Assembly: GCF_012271785.1 (NCBI RefSeq)
Contig: NZ_JAAWVT010000009.1
Coordinates: 110,332-174,331, forward strand
DNA: 64,000 nt
Direction: 5' to 3'
DNA from: Paeniglutamicibacter terrestris
GTDB taxonomy: Bacteria > Actinomycetota > Actinomycetes > Actinomycetales > Micrococcaceae
The stretch's first letter is position 1. Every line of letters starts with the position of its first letter. This document shows positions 6,377 through 11,752 of this stretch, piece by piece. The translations under genes and the position numbers were made by a program. The notes under the pieces were generated by a model, which saw only the letters and a list, made by a program, of their open reading frames with translations, was not told where the DNA came from and did no database searches.

Positions 6377-7174
6377 TCAGAACTCCATTTCTTCAAAGTG
6401 GTCAATGCGCTCGGCAATGGGCGCATCCTTGGTTTCTTCGAGGTAGTCAGAAATCATCTGGGTAGCGCTGGCTTCAAAGAGCTTGGCCGCTTCGATGATT
6501 GCCTGCTGCCACGCGGGGTCCGGGAACACGCGCTTGACGTACAGCGCCATGCCGCCCGTGTAGTCCACGTAGTCGCACCACTTGCGGCCCATGACCAAGA
6601 TCCCGGTCTGCATCTGAGCCATATTCTCGGCAGGGACGTCATCCTCAGCGAGCACTACTTCGACGTGTTTCTTCTGGGCCCGTGACTTGATTTCGATTAG
6701 ACCGTCGTCTCCGACCAAGCCGTCTGGAGAATAACCAATCTGGAATCCGGCGAACGTGCGGATCATGAACCCAGCAGTGGCAGCCGGCGCATGAGTCTCG
6801 GAATAGAGATCTCGTGCATATGGCTCGTCTAGATTCCCGCGCTCCATGTCCCTGCTGGTCGCGGTCGGCTCGGTGTAGTTGGTGATCCGTTCGGCCGCAA
6901 GTAAGCGGTGAATGCTCTTTGCCGTTTCGCCGGTGGACACGTTGAGCGTGGTGCTCGAAATGAGTGCATGCATGACCGACGCAGTAACGATCCCGCGCCG
7001 GACAGCGTGCCACTCTTCTGTGCCCTGATCGACGTTGAAGACTTCCAGCGTTGTGCCGGTAAGGTCTACGGGCTCAGCGCGTGCAGGATTTTCGGGCGGC
7101 ACGTAGGTCTTGGATATAGCGACTGGCGGTGTCTCCTGCTTCGGAGTTTCCTTTCGTGCGCCGGTCTTGATCAT
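6377..7174 (-). CDS. YqaJ-type viral recombinase exonuclease
   Basis: A 265-residue protein of the lambda-exonuclease/YqaJ family. It shows QGTEEWHAVRRGIVTAS (50-66), ERGNLDEPYARDLY (111-124) with a conserved Glu, and GYSPDGLVGDDGLIEIKS (147-164) containing the catalytic Asp151 and the ExK pair Glu161/Lys163. These enzymes resect one strand of double-stranded DNA during phage recombination, with two metal ions. The start overlaps the stop of the ATPase gene by 4 bases. A RecT-type annealing protein, its usual partner, is not recognisable next to it. The first 40 residues are a Pro/Lys-rich extension. Confidence 0.88.
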   Translation of the reverse strand: MIKTGARKETPKQETPPVAISKTYVPPENPARAEPVDLTGTTLEVFNVDQGTEEWHAVRRGIVTASVMHALISSTTLNVSTGETAKSIHRLLAAERITNYTEPTATSRDMERGNLDEPYARDLYSETHAPAATAGFMIRTFAGFQIGYSPDGLVGDDGLIEIKSRAQKKHVEVVLAEDDVPAENMAQMQTGILVMGRKWCDYVDYTGGMALYVKRVFPDPAWQQAIIEAAKLFEASATQMISDYLEETKDAPIAERIDHFEEMEF

Positions 7175-8367
7175 GCAAGTTCTCCATCTACGAGGCGGAA
7201 TTCGTGGTCTTCGGAATCGCTGACGAACTCAACGAATGCTTGGAACTCGTTGTCTTCGCACATCGACTGCAGGACCTGCAAGGATGCTTCGTCCATGACG
7301 TTGCCGTTGCGGATCACCATGGTGCGAACCTCAGGGTTGGTAGCGATGATCATGGCCGCGCTGACGATGATCTGTTCGGCGCCGGATGCCCGTGAGAATG
7401 GGATGCCTTGGTAGAGGACGCCATCTTCATCGAACGACAGGCCTTCAACGGGCATCTCTGCCGTTGCGAGTCCGTCTGCCTTGCGCTGCTGGACTGCTTT
7501 TATCTGCGAGTCGAATGTGTTCCATTCCTTGAGCAGTGCCGCCTTGCGTTCGGCCTGTTCGCGAGCAGTGTTGTTGGACCGGATCGCCGCGTTCGAGGTC
7601 TCGGCCCCGTCGATCTGCTCTTGCAGCCATACTGGGTCTTCGCCAAGCGGCAGGGCGGTGAGGTTTTTCTCAGCTTCGACGGCCTTTCGTTCTGCATCGG
7701 CCAACTCGTGCTTGAGACGTTCAGTCTCGGACTTCCAATGCTGGACAGCGCGGGTCATGTTGCTGCGTTGAGTAACCGCTTCCTGCGCTTCGCGATGCCG
7801 CCCGAGTAGGTCATTCAGGCTTACTTCATCGGTCGGTAGGCCATTGTCTACGTTGAAGTCGCCAATCGTCTTACCTTGCTGCCCGGCCAACAGTCGCTTG
7901 GCTTCGAGTGCCTTGATTTCTGCATCCAACTCGGCAGGAACGAACGGCAGCTTCACGATGGACAGCAGAATTTCGAGCTGCTTCTTCTCGCCAACAGTAG
8001 TGAACGCAGAAGCATCAACTCCGAGCATGCTCATTGCCTGGTCAAGATCCCGCTGCCCCAGCTTGCCGCCGTCCGGTTTCGTACCTGCGAGCGTCGGGCC
8101 GGAAGGGGTGAACTTCTGATGCAGGAACGTGCCATCGGTCAGCTTGATCTTGATGTCAGCGCGACCGGATCCGTCCTTGATGGGACGCTTGATGAACTTC
8201 GCATTGAACTTGCAGAAGCCGGTTTCGATGGCGTCGAGGACGCTGGTCTTGCCCTCGCCGTTTTGGCCGAACAGCATGATGACATTGTTTGTCGGTTCAA
8301 TCTTCACGGCGCTGACTCGCTGGAAGTTGACGATTTCGAGTGATTCGATGGTTCCTGCGATGCTCAT
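7171..8367 (-). CDS. SbcC/RecF-like SMC-type ATPase
   Basis: The start chosen is ATG 8367, with GAGGAAC upstream and a 4-base overlap with the preceding gene. The 398-residue product begins GTIESLEIVNFQRV, the typical first strand of RecF/SbcC ATPases, with Walker A FGQNGEGKTS (33-42). A central helical section (VQHWKSETERLKHELADAER) should form a short coiled coil. Near the end SGAEQIIVSAAMI resembles the ABC signature, with VIRNGNVMDEASL at the Walker B place. Such proteins act on DNA ends, often with a nuclease. The adjacent YqaJ exonuclease is the likely partner. Confidence 0.8.
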   Translation of the reverse strand: MSIAGTIESLEIVNFQRVSAVKIEPTNNVIMLFGQNGEGKTSVLDAIETGFCKFNAKFIKRPIKDGSGRADIKIKLTDGTFLHQKFTPSGPTLAGTKPDGGKLGQRDLDQAMSMLGVDASAFTTVGEKKQLEILLSIVKLPFVPAELDAEIKALEAKRLLAGQQGKTIGDFNVDNGLPTDEVSLNDLLGRHREAQEAVTQRSNMTRAVQHWKSETERLKHELADAERKAVEAEKNLTALPLGEDPVWLQEQIDGAETSNAAIRSNNTAREQAERKAALLKEWNTFDSQIKAVQQRKADGLATAEMPVEGLSFDEDGVLYQGIPFSRASGAEQIIVSAAMIIATNPEVRTMVIRNGNVMDEASLQVLQSMCEDNEFQAFVEFVSDSEDHEFRLVDGELA

Positions 8368-8579
8368 TTTTTGTTCCTCTTCTGTGTGGCGAGATTGCCA
8401 ATGGGGTAGGTGGGTTTGGGTGGCAGGTCTGACTTGGCCCATGCGTCGTTGGGGCGGTCGGGTGGGTTTAGCGCGGCCAATGTCCCCGGATAGGCAGTAC
8501 GTCGCACGGGGTCCCATGCGGCTTCCATCGCCGTGTAGGACGGGTGCGGGTGGAACGTTGCTTCGACATTGTTGCTCAT
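8364..8579 (-). CDS. Small Pro-rich phage protein
   Basis: A 71-residue protein starting MSNNVEATFHPHPSYTAMEA with AWDPVRRTAYPGTLAALNPP and ending in a basic tail (NLATQKRNKK). The ATG at 8579 and the stop each overlap a neighbouring gene by 4 bases, which supports this start over a longer frame. Composition (many Pro, Trp and Tyr, few hydrophobic stretches) suggests a short protein lacking a large core. No family recognised. Confidence 0.6.
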   Translation of the reverse strand: MSNNVEATFHPHPSYTAMEAAWDPVRRTAYPGTLAALNPPDRPNDAWAKSDLPPKPTYPIGNLATQKRNKK

Positions 8580-8725
8580 TGGGTCATCACTCCTTGGTGT
8601 GTCACGTGGTTCTGTCGGAGCGCTAGGGCTCCCACGTATTCGGGATCGTCGGTCTTGTATCGGGCTATGCATTCGGGCTGGCCAAGTGCTGCCATGACTT
8701 TTTGGCCGACCTCGATAAACGTCAC
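8576..8725 (-). CDS. Tiny phage protein, 49 residues
   Basis: The frame starts with GTG 8725, fixed by a GTGA overlap with the upstream stop, and ends with an ATGA overlap onto the next gene. It reads (M)TFIEVGQKVMAALGQPECIA, then RYKTDDPEYVGALALRQNHV. One amphipathic helix and one Cys are visible. Function unknown. Its reality rests on the overlap pattern and even codon use. Confidence 0.55.
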   Translation of the reverse strand: MTFIEVGQKVMAALGQPECIARYKTDDPEYVGALALRQNHVTHQGVMTQ

Positions 8726-8856
8726 TCCGCTACCTGCTCGGCGCGGGCTGCGTTCCGGCGGGCGTCGCGCCGTTCTCCCCATGCCGCTACGGCGAGCACG
8801 AGGACGATAAGGGCGAGGTCTGCGCCATTGAACACTGAGTCGAGAAGCACGCTCAT
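8722..8856 (-). CDS. 44-residue single-pass membrane protein
   Basis: From ATG 8856 to TGA 8722. It reads MSVLLDSVFNGADLALIVLV, then LAVAAWGERRDARRNAARAE, a hydrophobic helix (about residues 13-26) followed by a positively charged tail, so N-out/C-in by the positive-inside rule. Overlaps of 4 bases join it to both neighbours. Size and topology resemble small phage membrane regulators or holin-like peptides, but it lies in the early block, not a lysis cassette, and the role is unknown. Confidence 0.6.
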   Translation of the reverse strand: MSVLLDSVFNGADLALIVLVLAVAAWGERRDARRNAARAEQVAE

Positions 8857-9113
8857 TTCCCAGCCCCCGGATTCGACCCGGCAGCGCGACACAAGGAACC
8901 GAACACGCTGGACATCGCGTCCGAGTGCTTCATCGTCACCGTCTGGCCGTCGCTGTACACGCCAACCCAGTGACGCGCACCCTGACCCTCAACCGGCGTA
9001 CACGAGATTGGTGTGGGCGCGACAGTCGATGCAGCAGCGGCAGGAGCAGCCACAGCAAGCGCGATGACCGGGACTGACCAGACACTGGCCTTGAGTGCGG
9101 TGCGGCGGTTCAT
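8853..9113 (-). CDS. Small exported phage protein
   Basis: 86 residues from ATG 9113. The N-terminus MNRRTALKASVWSVPVIALA is a signal peptide with a twin-Arg followed by a hydrophobic core and an AxA-type cleavage region (APAAAAST). It is close to a Tat signal but may use Sec. The mature part is about 55 residues with two Cys (ISCTPVEGQ and GSLCRAAG) that could pair. It is unusual to find an exported protein in the middle of an early gene block. It could alter the host surface, for example in exclusion of other phages; this is a guess. Confidence 0.6.
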   Translation of the reverse strand: MNRRTALKASVWSVPVIALAVAAPAAAASTVAPTPISCTPVEGQGARHWVGVYSDGQTVTMKHSDAMSSVFGSLCRAAGSNPGAGK

Positions 9114-9322
9114 GACCAACGCCTATTGATTTCGGCCATGCGACGCTTGTGATCAGCGTCGATTTGCTCCATGGTGGCGCGGTGCCTGATGTCCGCGAAG
9201 ATCATGTAAATAGCAATGACGATGCCGACCAGCGAGAATACCCAGCCGAACGATCCGACACTGAGGCACCAGACCGCGATGGACGTGTTCATGAGCAGTA
9301 GGAATATTGCAAAGTAACGCAA
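9110..9322 (-). CDS. Small two-helix membrane protein
   Basis: The start chosen is TTG 9322, which has AAGGAG at a good distance; an ATG at 9361 lies inside a terminator hairpin and is unlikely. The product of about 70 residues has two hydrophobic stretches (FAIFLLLMNTSIAVWCLSV and GWVFSLVGIVIAIYMIF) then a charged helix ending KRRMAEINRRWS. The stop overlaps the exported-protein gene by 4 bases. Together with the next two genes it gives three consecutive membrane or exported peptides. Function unknown. Confidence 0.6.
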   Translation of the reverse strand: MRYFAIFLLLMNTSIAVWCLSVGSFGWVFSLVGIVIAIYMIFADIRHRATMEQIDADHKRRMAEINRRWS

Positions 9323-9346
9323 GTTGTTCTCCTTGGTTTTGGGTAC

Positions 9347-9371
9347 AAAAAAGGCCCGCATGTTGCGGGCC
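9347..9371 (-). terminator. Intrinsic terminator (minus strand)
   Basis: An 8-bp perfect stem (GGCCCGCA at 9353-9360 with 9364-9371) and 3-base loop are followed on the minus strand by six T at 9347-9352. It lies after the 96-residue gene. Read-through or antitermination would be needed for the rest of the leftward block. Confidence 0.75.
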
Positions 9372-9388
9372 GGGAATGGGGTTAGAAG

Positions 9389-9679
9389 TTAGGGTGTGCG
9401 GTCCTCGTGCTCAATGACTTGCTTCCACTGCCAGATAAGACCGCCGCGGCGAGACTTCGAACGCGAGAGCATCGGGCCGGCCTTCACGATGCGCCCCTGA
9501 GCGCTGGCCGCATTGAACAATGCACCCCACCAATTCGGATGCGCCGGCGCCGGAACCTTGCCGCGCAAATCATCGGCCGAGAAAAGATGCTGCGACTCAA
9601 TCACCACATCCAGCGCCTCATTCGCCAGGACGAACCAATCCACCTTGTCATCCAGCGAGATAGCCATTGGGGTGGTCAT
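9389..9679 (-). CDS. Phage hypothetical protein, wHTH-like
   Basis: 96 residues from ATG 9679, preceded by GAGGTGGG; a longer frame to 9742 has no support and would overlap the upstream gene heavily. It reads MTTPMAISLDDKVDWFVLAN and LFSADDLRGKVPAPAHPNWW, followed by GALFNAASAQGRIVKAGPML. The layout (helix, helix, then strand with RSKSRRGGLIWQW) resembles a small winged-helix protein of the type found in many actinophages. DNA binding is possible but not shown. Confidence 0.6.
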   Translation of the reverse strand: MTTPMAISLDDKVDWFVLANEALDVVIESQHLFSADDLRGKVPAPAHPNWWGALFNAASAQGRIVKAGPMLSRSKSRRGGLIWQWKQVIEHEDRTP

Positions 9680-9843
9680 CGGACCCACCTCAGCTTGCGG
9701 ATGGCATTGAAGTGGGCGATGGAGTTGTCGAGTCGATCCCACAACGTCTCATCAGTCGCCCGCCTCATGTACAGCGTGGCGAGGTTAGGCTGATTCGTGC
9801 GCAACGCGGCCTCAGCCCGTGCGATCAAATTCTTGGCGTTCAT
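9676..9843 (-). CDS. Small basic helical phage protein
   Basis: 55 residues from ATG 9843 to TGA 9676, reading MNAKNLIARAEAALRTNQPN and LATLYMRRATDETLWDRLDN. Both ends overlap neighbours by 4 bases, a strong sign of a real coupled gene. The protein is helical and rich in Arg. No family recognised. Confidence 0.6.
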   Translation of the reverse strand: MNAKNLIARAEAALRTNQPNLATLYMRRATDETLWDRLDNSIAHFNAIRKLRWVR

Positions 9844-10079
9844 GCTGGGATGCTCTCTTTCTGGTTGATGCGCCTCAGCGCGTTTGCCGTCATAACGTTC
9901 TTCACTGCCGTTTCGCCCGTCTCGTCCCAGAAGTGCAGGACATACGCCAGAGGATCAACATCGCGGTAGGAGTCGAACCGCTTCTCTAAGCGGCGTGCGA
10001 TCTTCTTGGCCTGCGAGAAGCTGAGGTCTTGGCCCTTCGACTCGGCAGTGGTCAGGACGATTGGCAGTAAATTGGGCAC
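9840..10079 (-). CDS. Phage hypothetical protein, helical
   Basis: 79 residues from GTG 10079, reading (M)PNLLPIVLTTAESKGQDLSF with SQAKKIARRLEKRFDSYRDV and a C-terminal VKNVMTANALRRINQ. It is helical with a basic middle segment that could contact DNA. Its stop overlaps the next gene by 4 bases. The GTG start has a weak ribosome site, so a slightly different start is possible. A 116-base gap without a visible gene separates it from the HTH gene upstream. Confidence 0.6.
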   Translation of the reverse strand: MPNLLPIVLTTAESKGQDLSFSQAKKIARRLEKRFDSYRDVDPLAYVLHFWDETGETAVKNVMTANALRRINQKESIPA

Positions 10080-10195
10080 GCTAAAGGCCCCGATCTCCGC
10101 GCAAAAAACACGCAGGTAGTGGTGAGGTAATAAAGGGGGTGTGGTGGCCAGACTGTGGGCCGGGGAGATGCTTGGTACAAACGGTGGTGCGGTGC

Positions 10196-10429
10196 TCAGG
10201 CGAAGGGGTCGTAATCCTCAGCCTTGGCAGCTTCCTTCTTGGCTTCGATCAGGTGAGCGATCATGCGCTGCTTGTCATCCTCAGTAAGAGTGATCCTGCC
10301 GCGCTCTAGGCGGGTGCAGATGCCAGTCTCTCGGCAGAGGCGGCGGAGAGTGGTGGGCTTGAGCCCCAGCTCTGGCGCCACCTCTTCCGGAGTGCGGAAG
10401 AATGCTTCGACTACTTCCTCGACGCTCAC
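10196..10429 (-). CDS. Excisionase-like HTH protein
   Basis: 77 residues from GTG 10429, the start fixed by a GTGA overlap with the Cro-like gene. The sequence TPEEVAPELGLKPTTLRRLC followed by RETGICTRLERGRITL resembles the short winged HTH of excisionases and MerR-like phage regulators: helix, turn, recognition helix, then a short wing. The C-terminal helix (DDKQRMIAHLIEAKKEAAK) is charged. In a phage early operon it could be an excision factor or a transcription regulator. No integrase is seen in the window to pair it with. Confidence 0.65.
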   Translation of the reverse strand: MSVEEVVEAFFRTPEEVAPELGLKPTTLRRLCRETGICTRLERGRITLTEDDKQRMIAHLIEAKKEAAKAEDYDPFA

Positions 10430-10686
10430 GCCGCTAGCTCGGTGCGGTCGGGTAGTTCGAGTGCGATTTCGGCCCGCTTTACCAGCTCTGCGAGCGTGAG
10501 CCCGAGCCAGTTTGCGGTGGTGAAAGTTTCGTCCCATCCCATGGCGCGCTGTCCGTTGAGTCGGTAGCTTGCGGCTCGTTGGGACATCCCGAGGACTTGA
10601 CCTAGTTCGGTTCCGCTTTTCTTCTGCCGGGCCATCTCTGCGCGGATTTCAGAGATGATCTGGTCGGCGATGTTCTTAGTGGGCAT
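10426..10686 (-). CDS. Cro-like HTH regulator
   Basis: 86 residues from ATG 10686, the first gene of the leftward early block. It has an XRE-type HTH: MARQKKSGTELGQVLGMSQR followed by AASYRLNGQRAMGWDETFTT. It lies back-to-back with a second XRE protein, the usual Cro/repressor arrangement. The ATG lies 6 bases after a good -10 hexamer, so the transcript is probably leaderless. It is expected to bind the shared operator region and favour lytic or excised growth. Confidence 0.75.
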   Translation of the reverse strand: MPTKNIADQIISEIRAEMARQKKSGTELGQVLGMSQRAASYRLNGQRAMGWDETFTTANWLGLTLAELVKRAEIALELPDRTELAA

Positions 10687-10763
10687 GCATTCAATCTAGA
10701 AGTTTTCTTTTAGGAACGCAAGTCGTTCTTGTTGTTCTGTCGGAATTGTTCTAAAGTAGTCGC
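10687..10763. promoter_or_regulatory. Divergent promoters and operator of the phage switch
   Basis: Leftward promoter: -35 TTGCGT (complement of 10716-10721), 17-base spacer, -10 TAGATT (complement of 10693-10698), ATG 6 bases later. Rightward promoter: -35 TTGTTG (10729-10734), 17-base spacer, -10 TAAAGT (10752-10757), ATG 6 bases later. An inverted repeat GAACG-N5-CGTTC at 10714-10728 covers or abuts both -35 boxes and is the best operator candidate; GTTCT units at 10725, 10734 and 10748 may be half sites. Confidence 0.65.
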
Positions 10764-11093
10764 ATGACCACTAAGAAGCTCTCCGACATTGAACTAGCTA
10801 TCGCTGCCGTAGTCAGGGTGGAAATGGCCAAGCGCCGGCTGAGCGCCAATAAGTTCGCGAAAGCCCTAGGAATCTCACAGCCTTCACTTAGCGCAAAACT
10901 GCGTGGGGACACCAAGTTCTCCATCGGAGAGATCGAATCCTTCGCAAGCGAAATGGGCTTGTCACTTAGCTGGGTCATATTGGAAGCTGAGCGCCAGCTA
11001 GTGTCTGACCCTTCCGCTATCTTCGGACTTGCTGCTGATGATCGCACGGAAGATTCCATGCGCCAGCAGGAGATTGACCAAGAACTGCCATAG
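10764..11093 (+). CDS. XRE-family repressor
   Basis: 109 residues with an N-terminal HTH: VEMAKRRLSANKFAKALGIS and QPSLSAKLRGDTKFSIGEIE. The C-terminal part is short and lacks a LexA-type Ser/Lys protease domain, so it is not self-cleaving. The next gene encodes an ImmA/IrrE-type protease, and in ICEBs1 such a protease cleaves the partner repressor to induce the element. Together they suggest induction by proteolysis. The mRNA is probably leaderless. Confidence 0.8.
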   Translation: MTTKKLSDIELAIAAVVRVEMAKRRLSANKFAKALGISQPSLSAKLRGDTKFSIGEIESFASEMGLSLSWVILEAERQLVSDPSAIFGLAADDRTEDSMRQQEIDQELP

Positions 11094-11100
11094 GGGGAAA

Positions 11101-11460
11101 GTGCTCGCTTTATTAGAGCTTGCAGAGCGCCGGGGGATCCGCGTTCTGTATGGACACCTTGATGGACGCAACGGCGTCTACTATCACGAGCTCGGAATGA
11201 TCATTCTCGATCAAGGGCTCTGCGAATCGACCGAACGCTTCACCCTGGCTCACGAACTAGGGCACGCTCACTATGGCCACCTCGACAGCAGCCCCGCCAA
11301 TGAGATGAAAGCCGATGAATATGCTGCACGCCTCCTAATTAGTCACGAGCGTTATGCGCAGGCGGAGAGTCTCGGGGACAGTCACAATTTCATCGCTCAG
11401 GAGCTAGGTCTTCCACTCAGGGCGATTGAAGCGTATTGCCGAGGTTTGGTAAGGAAATAA
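11101..11460 (+). CDS. ImmA/IrrE-family metallopeptidase
   Basis: 119 residues from GTG 11101, preceded by GGGGGAAA and 7 bases after the repressor stop; a longer frame overlapping the repressor gene is rejected. The zinc-protease motif TLAHELGHAHYGH has HExxH at His51-Glu52-His55, with a downstream NEMKADEYAARLL that supplies the third ligand region. In ICEBs1, ImmA cuts the ImmR repressor after damage or quorum signals. The gene order here matches that pair, so the likely substrate is the upstream XRE repressor. Confidence 0.85.
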   Translation: MLALLELAERRGIRVLYGHLDGRNGVYYHELGMIILDQGLCESTERFTLAHELGHAHYGHLDSSPANEMKADEYAARLLISHERYAQAESLGDSHNFIAQELGLPLRAIEAYCRGLVRK

Positions 11461-11573
11461 GCTGCCAACAGTGTTGGCCACGCCAACAGTGGTCCCGAAT
11501 GATGCGCACGGATGCATTAAAGATCCGCATGATCTCGCGGGGGAGCGATATGGGATGTGACGTAATAATGTGC

Positions 11574-11603
11574 TGTACGGGTTTTCAATTCTCCCCATCT
11601 CCA
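11574..11603 (+). other. tmRNA 3'-end-like sequence, possible attachment boundary
   Basis: The sequence TTTTCAATTCTCCCCATCT followed by CCAC resembles the T-arm and acceptor end of bacterial tmRNA genes (consensus TTCAATTCCCGCCATCTCCAC), with two extra bases in the T-loop region and two mismatches. The rest of a tmRNA is absent. Many phages integrate into the 3' end of ssrA and leave such a tail at one end, followed by the original terminator, as seen here. The upstream 110 bases hold CCAACAGTG repeats (11464 and 11485) that could be arm sites. Confidence 0.35.
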
Positions 11604-11608
11604 CATTG

Positions 11609-11650
11609 AAGGCCCGACGGATCAATTTGATCCGTCGGGCCTTTCTTGGT
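11609..11650 (+). terminator. Strong intrinsic terminator
   Basis: A 17-bp perfect stem (AAGGCCCGACGGATCAA at 11609-11625 with 11627-11643) is followed by TCTTGGTTT on the plus strand. It would stop transcription from the repressor side, or be the original tmRNA terminator. Confidence 0.85.
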
Positions 11651-11752
11651 TTAAATCATCAGTGGTCCGTGGCCTTGAATTTTAGTGATCATTGCACCAT
11701 CTGCTCATGACCGATGGAAACGGGCTGCGACCGCAGGGCCGCGGAGGTGGAG

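Larger units (their letters stand above)
1..11603. mobile_element. Right-hand part of an integrated phage-like element
   Basis: Seen: about 25 short genes nearly all on the minus strand, many joined by 4-base ATGA or GTGA overlaps, a divergent repressor/Cro-like switch at 10.7 kb, a YqaJ-type recombinase, a replication-initiator-like protein and an RNA-repair pair. This is the layout of a temperate phage early region. Base composition is visibly lower in GC than the host genes to the right. No integrase, terminase or structural gene is in the window, so the element continues past the left edge or is a remnant. The right limit is set by a tmRNA-tail-like sequence and a strong terminator before an ordinary host gene; this boundary is inferred. 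Confidence 0.85.

Noticed and set aside
9323..9361. ATG at 9361 as start of the two-helix membrane protein
   Set aside because: This ATG lies within an intrinsic terminator hairpin; TTG 9322 has a proper AAGGAG site.
11461..11603. A complete tmRNA or tRNA gene
   Set aside because: Only a 3'-end-like segment is present; there is no matching acceptor 5' strand, tag reading frame or anticodon arm within the available 143 bases.
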